Shown piece after piece: positions 19,207 through 27,922 of a DNA stretch of 64,000 nt. Made by a program: the position numbers and the translations under genes. Source of the stretch: Tropicibacter alexandrii (lineage in GTDB: Bacteria > Pseudomonadota > Alphaproteobacteria > Rhodobacterales > Rhodobacteraceae); assembly GCF_003667315.2 (NCBI RefSeq), contig NZ_RCTZ02000012.1:82384-146383 (forward strand), given 5' to 3'. Numbering within the stretch: position 1 is the first letter of the stretch; each line of letters starts with the position of its first letter. The notes under the pieces are model-generated. The model made no database searches and was not told where the DNA came from. It worked only from the letters and a program-made list of their open reading frames with translations.

Positions 19207-19794
19207 ATGCGGGTCCTCGCCATTCTGACTGTCTGTCTCGGGGCCTTGGCCCCGGGCGCCCATGCGCAGAACATTGGCGGGCCGCTCAGCCAAGGCGTGG
19301 TGCAAAGCCCGATCCTCGTGATCGAGTTCGACCGAGTCTATGCCGAAAGCGCCTTTGGCCAGCGCATCACCCGCGAGCTTGAAGAAGAGGGCGCCCGGAT
19401 CGCTGCGGAAAACCGCGAGATCGAGGCCCAGCTGATCGAGGAAGAGCGCCGCCTGACCGAGGAACGCGCGACGATGGACCCGGTCCGTTTCCGCGAGTTG
19501 GCAGATGAATTCGATGCGCGCGTGCAGCGGGTCCGCACCGAACGCGACGCCATGGCCCGCGAACTTGGCACCCGCAACGAAGAGGCCCGCAGGCGCTTTG
19601 TTTCGGCGGTGCAGCCGGTGATCGAACAGCTGATGCGCGCCTCCGGCGCTGCGGTGATTCTGGACCGGCGTTCGGTCTTTGTGGCCAGCGATGCCGTCGA
19701 CGTGACGGATCGCGCGATCGAGGGGATCGATGCGCGCATCGGCGAGGGGGTCGACCTTGTGCCGGACCCCGCGGCGGGCATCTCGGACAACTGA
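19207..19794 (+). CDS. skp: OmpH/Skp family periplasmic chaperone
   Basis: A periplasmic holdase for unfolded outer-membrane proteins on their way to BamA. 195 residues: a signal peptide (MRVLAILTVCLGALAPGAHAQ), then SPILVIEFDRVYAESAFGQRI. A long charged coiled-coil arm (roughly residues 55-125, many E and R) and a C-terminal return strand (AAVILDRRSVFVASDAVDVT) follow. The start is five bases after the bamA stop, so the two are co-expressed partners. Confidence 0.9.
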   Translation: MRVLAILTVCLGALAPGAHAQNIGGPLSQGVVQSPILVIEFDRVYAESAFGQRITRELEEEGARIAAENREIEAQLIEEERRLTEERATMDPVRFRELADEFDARVQRVRTERDAMARELGTRNEEARRRFVSAVQPVIEQLMRASGAAVILDRRSVFVASDAVDVTDRAIEGIDARIGEGVDLVPDPAAGISDN

Positions 19795-19860
19795 CTGCCC
19801 GCTTGCCCGGCTGGCCCGGGATTGTTAGGGACATTGAAAGACACCAAGAAGGCTTGACCC

Positions 19861-20319
19861 ATGACCGACCTGCTCAGCGCGGACATCCAACTGATCCAGC
19901 GTATCCTTCCGCACCGTTACCCGTTTCTGCTGGTGGACCGCGTCGAAGAGATCGACGGCACGACAAGCGCGCTTGGCATCAAGAACGTCACCATGAACGA
20001 GCCGCATTTTCAGGGCCACTTCCCGGGCCTGCCGATCATGCCCGGCGTGACCATCGTCGAGGCGATGGCGCAGACCGCCGCCGTCATGGTCGGGGCCGCG
20101 CTGGACATGGCCGATAAGGAGATGAAGGTCTATTTCATGTCCATCGACAAGTGCAAGTTCCGCCGCAAGGTCGTGCCCGGCGACGTGCTGAAGATGCGCC
20201 TGACCACGCTGCGCGGCAAGCCCGGCGGAAAGGTCTGGAAATTCGGCGGTGTGGCCGAGGTCCAGGGTGAGATGGCCGCCGAGGCTGAATTCACCGCGAT
20301 GATGGACCTGCCGTCTTGA
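19861..20319 (+). CDS. fabZ: 3-hydroxyacyl-[acyl-carrier-protein] dehydratase FabZ
   Basis: Dehydrates 3-hydroxyacyl-ACP in fatty acid elongation. 152 residues, a hot-dog fold. The catalytic pair is H53 (in [13 protein letters not shown]) and E67 (VEAMAQ). The motif [14 protein letters not shown] opens the domain. AAGAAGG lies upstream of the start. The neighbouring lpxA competes for the same 3-hydroxyacyl-ACP pool, which explains their common linkage; the fabZ stop overlaps the lpxA start. Confidence 0.97.
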   Translation: MTDLLSADIQLIQRILPHRYPFLLVDRVEEIDGTTSALGIKNVTMNEPHFQGHFPGLPIMPGVTIVEAMAQTAAVMVGAALDMADKEMKVYFMSIDKCKFRRKVVPGDVLKMRLTTLRGKPGGKVWKFGGVAEVQGEMAAEAEFTAMMDLPS

Positions 20320-21101
20320 CCTCTGGCATCCATCCTCACGCGGTCATCGAAGACGGCGCGCAGATCGGGGCGGATGTCACGGTCGGTCCGTTCTGCCATG
20401 TCGGGCCGGATGTCGTCCTGCAGGACGGCGTGACCTTGCAAAGCCATGTGGTGGTGCAGGGCCAGACCGAGATCGGCGAGGGCACGCTGGTGCATCCTTT
20501 CGCCGTGCTGGGCGGCATCCCGCAGGACCTGAAGTTCAAGGGCGAACAATCCCGGCTGATTATCGGCAAACGCAATCGCATCCGCGAGCACGTGACCATG
20601 AACACCGGCACCGAGGGCGGCGGCGGCGTGACGCGCGTCGGCGATGACGGGCTGTTCATGGCGGGCTGTCACGTGGCCCATGACTGCCAAGTCGGCAACA
20701 ACGTGATCGTGGTGAACAACGCGGCCCTCGCAGGGCATTGCGTGATCGAAGACGAGGTCATCATCGGCGGTCTGTCCGGCGTGCACCAATGGGTGCGCAT
20801 CGGGCGTGGCGCGATCATCGGTGCGGTGACCATGGTCACCAACGATGTGATCCCGCACGGTCTCGTGCAGGCCCCGCGTGGCAAGCTGGACGGGCTGAAC
20901 CTCGTCGGGCTGAAGCGCCGTGGCGTCGCGCGCGAGGACATCACCGCGCTGCGCGCCGCGTTCCAAATGCTAGCGCAAGGCGAGGGGGCCTTTCAGGATC
21001 GCGCCCGGCGTCTGGGCGACGAGACCAGTAGCGAGTACGTGCGCCAGATCGTCGATTTTGTGCTGGGCGATACGGACCGTTCCTTCCTGACGCCGGGGTG
21101 A
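20316..21101 (+). CDS. lpxA: UDP-N-acetylglucosamine O-acyltransferase
   Basis: The first step of lipid A synthesis, adding 3-hydroxyacyl to UDP-GlcNAc. 261 residues. The N-terminal two thirds are hexapeptide repeats of a left-handed beta-helix ([23 protein letters not shown] and so on), with the catalytic-region motif [28 protein letters not shown]. The C-terminal part is helical. The start is read as TTG at 20316, overlapping the fabZ TGA by three bases. No ATG is available nearby in frame, and TTG gives the normal length. Confidence 0.94.
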   Translation: MTSGIHPHAVIEDGAQIGADVTVGPFCHVGPDVVLQDGVTLQSHVVVQGQTEIGEGTLVHPFAVLGGIPQDLKFKGEQSRLIIGKRNRIREHVTMNTGTEGGGGVTRVGDDGLFMAGCHVAHDCQVGNNVIVVNNAALAGHCVIEDEVIIGGLSGVHQWVRIGRGAIIGAVTMVTNDVIPHGLVQAPRGKLDGLNLVGLKRRGVAREDITALRAAFQMLAQGEGAFQDRARRLGDETSSEYVRQIVDFVLGDTDRSFLTPG

Positions 21102-21104
21102 TCC

Positions 21105-21896
21105 ATGCTGGCGCTGATCGCAGGACGGGGAGAACTTCCGCGCGCCGTCAAGGATGCACAGGTTCAGCCCCCTTTGGTCTGCGCGCTGGACGGTTGCCTG
21201 CCGGATCGGGTCGAGCCGGATCACGTGTTTCGGCTGGAGCATCTGGGCCGCTTCCTGCGCTGGCTCAAGCGGCGCGGCGTGCGGCAGGTCTGCATGTGTG
21301 GCGCCATCGACCGCCCAGATCTGAGCTGGCGGCGGCTGGACATGCGGACTTTGGCGCTCGTGCCGCGCATCTTGAAGGCGTTGCGGCGCGGCGATGACGG
21401 CGCCTTGCGGGTGGTGATCGGAATTTTCGAACAGCAGGGATTCGAGGTGCTGGCCGCGCATGAGGCGGCGCCCGGACTGTTGCCACCTGCAGGCATTGCG
21501 ACCCTTGTGCGCCCGGCGACGATGGTCGAGGCGGACGCGCTTTTGGGCGACAAGGTCAGCATGTCGCAAGCGCAAGAGGATCTGGGCCAGTCTTGCGTGC
21601 TCCGCGACGGCAAGGTCTTGATCAGAGAGACGATTTCCGGAACCGATGCGATGCTGCGCAGCCTCGCGCAACTGGGCGCGCAGGGCGGCGTGTTTTACAA
21701 GGCGCCGAAACCGGGGCAGGAGCGCCGCGCCGACCTGCCGGTCATCGGTCCGCAAACGGCGGCGCGTTGCGCCGAGATTGGCCTCAAGGGGCTGGTGATC
21801 GAGGCAGGGGGCGTCATGGTCTTGAACCAGGCCGAAGTCATCCGCCGATTGGATGCCGAAGGCATGTTCCTTTGGGTGCGGGAGCGACCGGAATGA
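21105..21896 (+). CDS. lpxI: UDP-2,3-diacylglucosamine diphosphatase LpxI
   Basis: Removes UMP from UDP-2,3-diacylglucosamine to give lipid X, the alternative to LpxH used by most alphaproteobacteria. 263 residues with the family blocks LALIAGRGELPRAV at the start, AIDRPDLS, SQAQEDLGQSCVLRDGKVLIRETISGTDAM and the C-terminal RADLPVIGPQTA, which holds the catalytic aspartate. It lies between lpxA and lpxB and overlaps lpxB by four bases (ATGA), consistent with the pathway order. Confidence 0.94.
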   Translation: MLALIAGRGELPRAVKDAQVQPPLVCALDGCLPDRVEPDHVFRLEHLGRFLRWLKRRGVRQVCMCGAIDRPDLSWRRLDMRTLALVPRILKALRRGDDGALRVVIGIFEQQGFEVLAAHEAAPGLLPPAGIATLVRPATMVEADALLGDKVSMSQAQEDLGQSCVLRDGKVLIRETISGTDAMLRSLAQLGAQGGVFYKAPKPGQERRADLPVIGPQTAARCAEIGLKGLVIEAGGVMVLNQAEVIRRLDAEGMFLWVRERPE

Positions 21897-23044
21897 GGGT
21901 GTTTGTGACGGCCGGAGAGGCCTCGGGCGACAAGCTGGGCGCGGCCTTGATGGATGGGTTGCGGCAATTGGTGCCGGATGTGCAGTTTCGCGGGATCGGC
22001 GGCGAGCGCATGACCGCGCTGGGGCTGGACAGCCTGTTTCCGATGGATGAAATCAGCATCATGGGGATCGGGGAAATCCTCAAGGAATACAGGCACTTGA
22101 AAGCGCGTATTCGCGAAACGGCCGAAGCGATCCTGACCGAGAAACCGGATGTGGTGGTGACCATCGACCTGCCGGAATTTTCCCTGCGCGTCGCCCGGCT
22201 GGTCAAGGCAAAATCCCCTGAAATCAAGATTATACACTACGTTGCTCCGACGGTCTGGGCGTGGCGTCCGGGCCGCGCGGACAAGATGCGCGGGCTGGTG
22301 GACAAGGTTCTGGCGCTGCTGCCCTTTGAGCCGGACTACATGCAACGGGCTGGCATCGCGTGCGATTTCGTCGGTCACCCGGTGGTGATGGACCCGGTCG
22401 CCAGCGCCGAGGAGGCCGAGGCGTTTCGCGCGGGCCATGGCATCACCGGCGAGATGGCTTTGCTGCTGCCGGGGTCCCGGCGGTCGGAGATTTCGCGGCT
22501 TTTGCCGATTTTCCAAGAGGTTGCAGAGCGTCTTTCACATGAACGGCCGGGGCTGAAACTGGTCATCCCGGCGGCGTCCAACGTTGCGGAAACGGTCAAG
22601 GCGCAGGTGGCCGCTTGGCCGCGAACGATACCCGTAACCGTGCTCGACCCGCGTGAGGATACATCGGGGTGCATGAAGCGCGCGGCCTTCCGGGCTGCGG
22701 ATGTGGCTTTGGCAGCGTCAGGGACGGTGTCGCTGGAACTGGCCGCCGTTGGGACGCCCATGGTGATTGCCTACGACATGAGCTGGCTGTCGCGCCAGAT
22801 CATCGGGCGGATGCTGTTGGTGGACACCGTGACCTTGGTCAACCTTGTAAGCGAAACGCGTGAAGTTCCTGAATTCATTGGAAAGAACTGCAAACCGTCC
22901 GAGATCGCCAAGGCGGTGCAACAGGTGCTGGACGCGCCGGGTGGACAGCGCTCGGCGATGGATGTGACGATGCAGAGATTGGGTCGCGGTGGCGAGGAAC
23001 CGGGTCTGCGCTCGGCTCGGGCGGTGCTGGAGTTGATTGCTTAA
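21893..23044 (+). CDS. lpxB: Lipid-A-disaccharide synthase
   Basis: Condenses lipid X with UDP-2,3-diacylglucosamine to form the lipid A disaccharide. 383 residues, a GT19 glycosyltransferase. Family motifs are VTAGEASGDKLGAALM, RGIGGERM, HYVAPTVWAWRPGRADKM, LLPGSRRSEI and the C-terminal ASGTVSLELAAVGTPMVIAY. The ATG at 21893 overlaps the lpxI stop. It is the last gene of the envelope block and is followed by repeats and a bidirectional terminator. Confidence 0.96.
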   Translation: MRVFVTAGEASGDKLGAALMDGLRQLVPDVQFRGIGGERMTALGLDSLFPMDEISIMGIGEILKEYRHLKARIRETAEAILTEKPDVVVTIDLPEFSLRVARLVKAKSPEIKIIHYVAPTVWAWRPGRADKMRGLVDKVLALLPFEPDYMQRAGIACDFVGHPVVMDPVASAEEAEAFRAGHGITGEMALLLPGSRRSEISRLLPIFQEVAERLSHERPGLKLVIPAASNVAETVKAQVAAWPRTIPVTVLDPREDTSGCMKRAAFRAADVALAASGTVSLELAAVGTPMVIAYDMSWLSRQIIGRMLLVDTVTLVNLVSETREVPEFIGKNCKPSEIAKAVQQVLDAPGGQRSAMDVTMQRLGRGGEEPGLRSARAVLELIA

Positions 23045-23082
23045 GTTGACGGGTTTCGCCGTGCTGCGCACGTCAACCCGCC

Positions 23083-23128
23083 GGGGGCTCTGCCCCCGGA
23101 CCCCCGAGGTATTTTGGGACCAAAGAAG
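23083..23128. repeat. Interspersed GC-rich REP-like repeat, copy 2
   Basis: This has the same organisation as copy 1 (2325-2373, opposite strand): a GGGGGC/GCCCCC hairpin with loop TCT, then ACCCCCGAGGTATTTT, then GGACCAAAGAAG. It lies just past lpxB. A separate inverted repeat (GTTGACG at 23045-23051 and CGTCAAC at 23071-23077) immediately precedes it and starts one base after the stop codon. Confidence 0.7.
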
Positions 23129-23163
23129 CCTTGGACGGTATTTCTGGAAGATGGCCGAATTGC

Positions 23164-23193
23164 AAAAGCCCCCACCGATAGGCGGGGGCTTTG
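23164..23193. terminator. Bidirectional terminator between lpxB and tkt
   Basis: A stem of AAAGCCCCC pairing with GGGGGCTTT (extended by CC/GG across one mismatch), with loop around CGATA, lies between two convergent genes. A-rich and T-rich flanks serve both directions. Confidence 0.75.
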
Positions 23194-23212
23194 TGCTTGC
23201 GATACCGGGTGT

Positions 23213-25231
23213 TTAGAGCAGGTCTTTGACCTTGTCTGCCACAGCCTGTGCGGTGATGCCGAACTTCTCATAGAGCACCTCGGCGGGGGCAGACGCGCCG
23301 AAGCCTTCCATCCCGACGAAGCCGGATTTCTTGGCATTGCCGCGCTCGCCGCACAGCCACTTGTCCCAGCCAAAGCGGATGCCGGCCTCGACAGCCACGC
23401 GGACGGGGCCAGCGGGGGGCAGGATGCGGCGGCGATAGGACTCGTCCTGCGCTTCGAACAGCTCCCAGCAGGGCATGGAGACGACGCGGGTGCCGATGCC
23501 CTCGGCCTGAAGCAGGTCACGGGCGGCCAGCGCGATCTCGACCTCGGAGCCGGTGGCGAGCAGGATGGCCTGACGCTTGCCCTCGGCCTCGGCCAGCACA
23601 TAGGCGCCTTTTTCAACGAGGTTCGCGGTCTTATGCTCGGTGCGGACGGTGGGCAGGTTCTGGCGGGTCAGCGACAGGACCGAGGGGGTCGATTGCTGGG
23701 TCAGCGCGATTTCCCACGCCTCGGCGGTTTCCACCGCGTCGGCGGGGCGGAAGACCAGCGTGTTCGGCGTGGCGCGGCTGATCGCGACATGCTCGACCGG
23801 CTGGTGCGTCGGGCCGTCCTCGCCCAGACCGATGGAGTCGTGGGTCATCACAAACACCGTCGGCGTCTTCATCAGCGCGGCGAGGCGCATGGCCGGGCGG
23901 GCATAGTCGGTGAAGGCCATGAAGGTGCCGCCATAGGGGCGAATGCCACCATGCAGCGACATGCCGTTCATCGCGGCGGCCATGCCGTGCTCGCGGATGC
24001 CCCAATAGACGTAGCGGCCCTTGCGGTTGTCCGTGTCGAACTTGCCCATGTCGCCGGTCAGCGTGTTGTTCGAGCCGGTCAGGTCGGCGGAGCCGCCGCA
24101 GGTTTCGGGCATGACCGGGTTGATGACTTCCAGCGCCATTTCCGACGCCTTGCGGGTCGCGACCGAAGGCTTGCCTTCGGAGATCTGCTTTTTCAGCGCC
24201 TTGATGGTGGCGGACAGCTTTTTCGGGGTCTCGCCAGCCATGGTGCGGGCGAATTCCTTTTGACGGCTGTCGGATTGCTCGGCCAGTCGCGCTTCCCACT
24301 CGGCGCGGTCAGCGGCACCGCGCGACCCGGCCTCTTCCCACCACGATTTGATATCGGCGGGGATGTCGAACTCGGCGGCGGTCCAGCCCCATGCGTCTTT
24401 GGCAGCGGTGTTCTGATCGGCATTGGTCAGCGCGCCGTGGCCCTTGGATGTGTCCTGAGCGGCGTGACCCAGCGCGATATGCGTCTTGCAGGCGATCATC
24501 GAGGGCTGATTGGATTTCTTGGCAGCCGTGATCGCCGCGTCGATTTCCGCCGGGTTGTGGCCGTCGATTTCCTGCACGTCCCAGCCAGCGGCCTTGAAGC
24601 GCGCGACCTGATCGGTGCGGTCGGACAGCGAGACCTTGCCGTCGATGGTGATGTCGTTGTTGTCCCAGAAGACGATCAGCTTGGACAGCTCGTAGCGGCC
24701 CGCCAGCGCGATGGCTTCGTGGCTGACGCCTTCCATCAGGCACCCGTCACCGGCGATGACATAGGTGTGGTGGTCGACCAGCTTCTTGCCGAAGCGGGCG
24801 CGCAGCATTTCCTCGGCCATGGCAAAGCCCACGGAGTTGGAGATGCCCTGACCGAGCGGGCCGGTGGTGGTCTCGACGGCCTTCAGCAGGAAGTTCTCCG
24901 GGTGGCCGGCGGTCTTTGCGCCGGACTGGCGGAAGTTCTTGATCTCCTCCAGCGTGACCTCGGGATCGCCGCAGAGATAGAGCAGCGAATAGATCAGCAT
25001 CGAGCCGTGACCTGCGGACAGGATGAAGCGGTCGCGGTCGTGCCAGTCCGGGTTCTTCGCATCGAATTTCAGGTGGTTGCCGAACAGGACCGTGGCGACA
25101 TCGGCCATGCCGATGGGCATGCCGGTATGGCCGGAATTTGCCTTGGCCACGGCGTCCAGTGCCAGAGCGCGGATGGCGGTGGCGCGCATCCAGTGATCGG
25201 GGTTCGAATTGCGAAGTTCCTGGATATCCAC
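23213..25231 (-). CDS. tkt: Transketolase
   Basis: A thiamine-diphosphate enzyme of the pentose phosphate and Calvin-type carbon shuttling. 672 residues. Motifs: [19 protein letters not shown] at the N-terminus, the ThDP motif [13 protein letters not shown] to WDNND, the [12 protein letters not shown] block, [19 protein letters not shown] and the [14 protein letters not shown] run. A GTG start at 25231 is chosen because AAAGGACC lies just upstream and it matches the family's usual N-terminus ([14 protein letters not shown]). An ATG at 25297 would add 22 residues without a comparable ribosome site. Confidence 0.95.
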   Translation of the reverse strand: MDIQELRNSNPDHWMRATAIRALALDAVAKANSGHTGMPIGMADVATVLFGNHLKFDAKNPDWHDRDRFILSAGHGSMLIYSLLYLCGDPEVTLEEIKNFRQSGAKTAGHPENFLLKAVETTTGPLGQGISNSVGFAMAEEMLRARFGKKLVDHHTYVIAGDGCLMEGVSHEAIALAGRYELSKLIVFWDNNDITIDGKVSLSDRTDQVARFKAAGWDVQEIDGHNPAEIDAAITAAKKSNQPSMIACKTHIALGHAAQDTSKGHGALTNADQNTAAKDAWGWTAAEFDIPADIKSWWEEAGSRGAADRAEWEARLAEQSDSRQKEFARTMAGETPKKLSATIKALKKQISEGKPSVATRKASEMALEVINPVMPETCGGSADLTGSNNTLTGDMGKFDTDNRKGRYVYWGIREHGMAAAMNGMSLHGGIRPYGGTFMAFTDYARPAMRLAALMKTPTVFVMTHDSIGLGEDGPTHQPVEHVAISRATPNTLVFRPADAVETAEAWEIALTQQSTPSVLSLTRQNLPTVRTEHKTANLVEKGAYVLAEAEGKRQAILLATGSEVEIALAARDLLQAEGIGTRVVSMPCWELFEAQDESYRRRILPPAGPVRVAVEAGIRFGWDKWLCGERGNAKKSGFVGMEGFGASAPAEVLYEKFGITAQAVADKVKDLL

Positions 25232-25482
25232 GGTCAGGTCCTTTGGTTTCAGGGGGTTTGCGGGGTGAATACCAGCCTTTTGCGTGAGCGCAAGCATGCG
25301 GTTTGCGGGACTTCGCGCATCGGGTGAAGGACAAGGTGTAACGCATTGAAGTTATGGGGGCGCATTTTCCCGTTGTGCTTGATAAACTTTCACGAAACGA
25401 ACCAATGGGCGATTCGGTCGGGACCTGTCGCGCCGGGGCGCAGGCAAGCCCCGATGGTTCGCAGGGGCAACAAGGGGGCAGC

Positions 25483-26520
25483 ATGACCCAGATTGATGAT
25501 TTGCAGGCCCGCATCCAGCGCGCGCTCGACAGGATTGCGGCGGGCGTCGACGGGCTGGCACCGGGCGGCGATGCCGAGGCGCTTGCGGCGCGCGTGGCCG
25601 AGCTGGAGGCGCAGCTGGCCGAGGCCGAGGCCGACAAGGCGGCGGCTGTCGAAGCCGCGCAAGCCGAGGCCGAGGTCAGCCGGGACAAAGCCGTCGAAGA
25701 GGCGCGCTTCGAGGCGGATCTCGAACGCAAGGCGGCCGTGTCTGCGGCGGCGGCGGCGAATTCGCAGTTGGACGAGTTGCGCGAGGAACTGGCGCAGGCG
25801 CGCGCGGCGGCGTCCGGGCCCGATGCCGAGGCGTCGGCGGAGCTTGACGCGTTGCGGGCCGAGATCGTGCGACTGGAAACCGAACTGGCGCAGGCGCAGC
25901 AGGACCAAGAGGAACTCGACGCGCTGCGCGGCGAGGTGGCTCATCTGCAGGAGATGGTCGAAACCGGCGATGCGGGCAAGGCGGCGGAACTGGACGGCTT
26001 GAAAGCCGAACTGGAAAGCTTGCGCGCGCAGGCCGAGGCGGCCCCGGCGGCCCCATCGGAGGAAACCGAGACCGAACTGGCGGAGTTGCGCGCCGAGGTG
26101 GCGCGCCTGTCGGCGCAGCAGGCTCCGGCGGAGGCGGGCGATGATGCGCTGCGCGAGGCGCTGGACGATGAAAAGATGGCCAACGCCCAGCTTGAGGAGC
26201 GCCTGAGGGTGCTCAAGGCGCGCATGGACGACTGGCAGGCCGGTCAAACCGCCGCGACCGCACCCGATCTCGCGGCGCTGGATGCGGAGTTGCAGGCGCT
26301 TCGGGCGGCCAACGCTTCGTTGCAGGATATCGTGGCGTCCTTGCGGGCGGCGAATGCGCAGGGGGTCGGCGATGCGGAGTTGATCAACCGGGCGCTTGAG
26401 GCGGAGCTGGACGCGATGCGCGCCGCCCGCGCGGCGGAAAGCGCCGAGGTGCGCGCGGTGCTCGGCGCATTGGAGCCGATCCTCGCCGAAAGCGATGAAC
26501 ACGCGGAAGGGGTGGCGTGA
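25483..26520 (+). CDS. Coiled-coil protein upstream of zapA (ZauP-like candidate)
   Basis: 345 residues, composed almost wholly of alanine, glutamate, leucine, arginine and glutamine in heptad-like patterns (for example LAARVAELEAQLAEAEADKAAAVEAA). This indicates a long cytoplasmic coiled coil without signal peptide or membrane segment. The start at 25483 has AAGGGGGC upstream. Its stop overlaps the ZapA gene start, so the two are made together. In Caulobacter a coiled-coil partner of ZapA (ZauP) is encoded beside zapA and focuses the Z-ring; a similar role here is inferred from architecture and linkage, not from sequence identity. Confidence 0.7.
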   Translation: MTQIDDLQARIQRALDRIAAGVDGLAPGGDAEALAARVAELEAQLAEAEADKAAAVEAAQAEAEVSRDKAVEEARFEADLERKAAVSAAAAANSQLDELREELAQARAAASGPDAEASAELDALRAEIVRLETELAQAQQDQEELDALRGEVAHLQEMVETGDAGKAAELDGLKAELESLRAQAEAAPAAPSEETETELAELRAEVARLSAQQAPAEAGDDALREALDDEKMANAQLEERLRVLKARMDDWQAGQTAATAPDLAALDAELQALRAANASLQDIVASLRAANAQGVGDAELINRALEAELDAMRAARAAESAEVRAVLGALEPILAESDEHAEGVA

Positions 26521-26921
26521 TGAGCCAGAAGGAAGTGCAGATCGGCATTGGCGGACGCACCTTCGAGGTGGCCTGCCAGGATGGCGAGGAACAATACCTG
26601 CAGCATGCGGCCAGTCTTCTGGATCAGGAGGCACAGGTATTGGTAACGCAGATCGGGCGCATGCCCGAGGCGCGGATGCTGCTGATGGCGGGATTGATGC
26701 TGGCGGACAAGACCGCAGGTCTTGAGGAACAGCTGAAGGAATATGACGACCGGTTGTCGGCGCTTCAGGCCGAGTTGGCGGATCTGAAGAGCCGCCCAGC
26801 ACCGGAGCCGCGCGAGGTCGAGGTGCCGCGCATTCCCGAGGCGGTGACCGAGGCGATGGCCGAACTGGCCGCGCGGGCGGAAAGCATCGCCGACACCGTC
26901 GAAGAGCTGAAGGCCGGGTAA
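26520..26921 (+). CDS. zapA: Cell division protein ZapA
   Basis: An FtsZ-ring-associated protein that bundles FtsZ filaments. 133 residues. The N-terminal ZapA fold is visible as KEVQIGIGGRTFEVACQDGEEQYLQHAASLLDQ, followed by RMLLMAGLMLADK and a C-terminal coiled coil. The C-terminal extension after residue 90 (rich in P and E) is longer than in E. coli ZapA. The ATG at 26520 overlaps the previous stop; a GTG three bases earlier is equally possible. Confidence 0.88.
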   Translation: MSQKEVQIGIGGRTFEVACQDGEEQYLQHAASLLDQEAQVLVTQIGRMPEARMLLMAGLMLADKTAGLEEQLKEYDDRLSALQAELADLKSRPAPEPREVEVPRIPEAVTEAMAELAARAESIADTVEELKAG

Positions 26922-26927
26922 ACACCC

Positions 26928-26948
26928 GTCCCGGGCTTGACCCGGGAC
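26928..26948. repeat. Palindromic CCCGGG(TCAAG)CCCGGG-type repeat
   Basis: A perfect 8-bp inverted repeat, GTCCCGGG at 26928-26935 and CCCGGGAC at 26941-26948, with loop CTTGA, six bases after the zapA stop. I recall palindromes of this type recurring in alphaproteobacterial intergenic regions, but I see only this copy here. Confidence 0.6.
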
Positions 26949-26966
26949 CTCTTGCCTAGACATGAG

Positions 26967-26998
26967 AAAGCCCCGGCTGTCATGGCCGGGGCTTTACT
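26967..26998. terminator. Bidirectional terminator between zapA and grxD
   Basis: An 11-bp perfect stem, AAAGCCCCGGC at 26967-26977 and GCCGGGGCTTT at 26985-26995, loop TGTCATG. It separates convergent genes and offers A/T flanks both ways. Confidence 0.85.
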
Positions 26999-27016
26999 AT
27001 GCGTTGTGTCCTGCGC

Positions 27017-27382
27017 TCAGCCCTTGTTGGCTTCGCGGATCTTCTCGGCGGCGTCCTTGTCATAAGTCACGCCGTTATCCTCCAGCAGCTTGTCCAGCTC
27101 ACCCGACAGGGTCATCTCGGTGATGATGTCGCAGCCGCCGACGAACTCGCCCTTGACGTAAAGCTGGGGGATGGTCGGCCAGTCGGAATAGTCCTTGATG
27201 CCTTGCCGGATGGCGTCATCCGACAGCACGTTCACGTCGAGGTAATCGACGCCCATGTAATTCAGCACGCCCGCGACGCGGTTGGAAAACCCGCATTGCG
27301 GCATGGACTTGGTGCCCTTCATGAACAGCACCACGTCGTTGGCTTTGACGGTTTCGTCGATCCGTGCGTTTGCGTCAGTCAT
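27017..27382 (-). CDS. grxD: Monothiol glutaredoxin, Grx4 family
   Basis: Carries and delivers [2Fe-2S] clusters, with BolA as partner. 121 residues. The monothiol active site CGFS starts at C30 ([12 protein letters not shown]), with the [19 protein letters not shown] block behind it. The start at 27382 has AGGAG upstream. It is the last gene of the cluster bolA, small membrane protein, grxD, with overlapping junctions; the BolA-Grx pairing in one operon supports an iron-sulfur role. Confidence 0.95.
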   Translation of the reverse strand: MTDANARIDETVKANDVVLFMKGTKSMPQCGFSNRVAGVLNYMGVDYLDVNVLSDDAIRQGIKDYSDWPTIPQLYVKGEFVGGCDIITEMTLSGELDKLLEDNGVTYDKDAAEKIREANKG

Positions 27383-27509
27383 CGTCTTGCTCCTGCTCGC
27401 GCTGTCGGCGGGCTTGTCTGAGGTAAGGTGTAAGTGCGCCATATGTTATGACGCCGACCAAGGCCAAGGCAAAGAGCATTGGCCAAGTATTGGCGAGGAA
27501 CTGGATCAA
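27375..27509 (-). CDS. 44-residue membrane protein between bolA and grxD
   Basis: A short gene that fills the gap between bolA and grxD exactly. Read from TTG at 27509 it encodes 44 residues: IQFLANTW, one membrane segment ([21 protein letters not shown]), and a strongly charged tail ending [14 protein letters not shown]. The start overlaps the bolA stop as TTGA, and its stop lies eight bases inside grxD, so all three genes are translationally linked. The charge pattern predicts the tail in the cytoplasm. GAAGGCG lies before the start. I do not recognise the family; a membrane tether or partner for the Grx/BolA complex is only a guess. Confidence 0.65.
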   Translation of the reverse strand: MIQFLANTWPMLFALALVGVITYGALTPYLRQARRQREQEQDDD

Positions 27510-27742
27510 TCCGGCGCCTTCGTGGTTAGGGCGAGGGCATGAAGCGCCCCGTTGGGGCCGTCCATCTTGCCCTTGAGGGCGGCATAGACGGCGCGCTGTT
27601 GCTGGACGCGGTTCATGCTGCGAAAGCTTTCGTCGACGACCATGGCGGACATGTGCACGCCGTCGTCACCCTCGACCACGATTTTCGCATCCGGGAAGCT
27701 TTCGCGAAGCAGATCCTCGAGTTCCTGCGCGTGCATGGGCAT
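27506..27742 (-). CDS. BolA family protein
   Basis: 78 residues, the normal size of a BolA/YrbA-type protein. The domain reads LEDLLRESFPDAKIVVEGDDGVHMSAMVVDESFRSMNRVQQQRAVYAALKGKM, with the family FxGxxxxxRHR-like turn replaced by FRSMNRVQQQ as in the BolA2 subgroup. BolA2-type proteins bind a shared [2Fe-2S] cluster with CGFS glutaredoxins, and such a gene lies just downstream. The start at 27742 (MPMHAQ) has GGAGA upstream; a second ATG at 27736 would drop two residues. Confidence 0.9.
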   Translation of the reverse strand: MPMHAQELEDLLRESFPDAKIVVEGDDGVHMSAMVVDESFRSMNRVQQQRAVYAALKGKMDGPNGALHALALTTKAPD

Positions 27743-27868
27743 GTGGGGCGTCTCCGGTTTGGCTGTTTTGGCTGAGCGTTTCGGTAGAGATTTAGGACGT
27801 GTGAGGGGCAGGTGCAAGGTGATCCCGCGGTCCCGGCTACGCCGGGGCAGGCTCAGCGGCCCTCCTCC

Positions 27869-27898
27869 TGTCCTCCTCCCGGACCCGGGAGGAGGGAC
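27869..27898. repeat. Long GC-rich hairpin between xth and bolA
   Basis: GTCCTCCTCCCGG pairs with CCGGGAGGAGGGAC, with one bulged base, around a tight AC turn. It lies in the 180-base gap between the exonuclease III stop and the bolA start. No T-run follows on either strand, so a repeat or a transcript-end stabiliser is as likely as a terminator. Confidence 0.5.
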
Positions 27899-27922
27899 CG
27901 TGTGGCTGGCCGACCCCGTCCC

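Noticed and set aside
25232..25297. ATG start for transketolase at 25297
   Set aside because: The added 22 residues lack conservation with the usual N-terminus, and the GTG at 25231 has a proper AAAGGA site.
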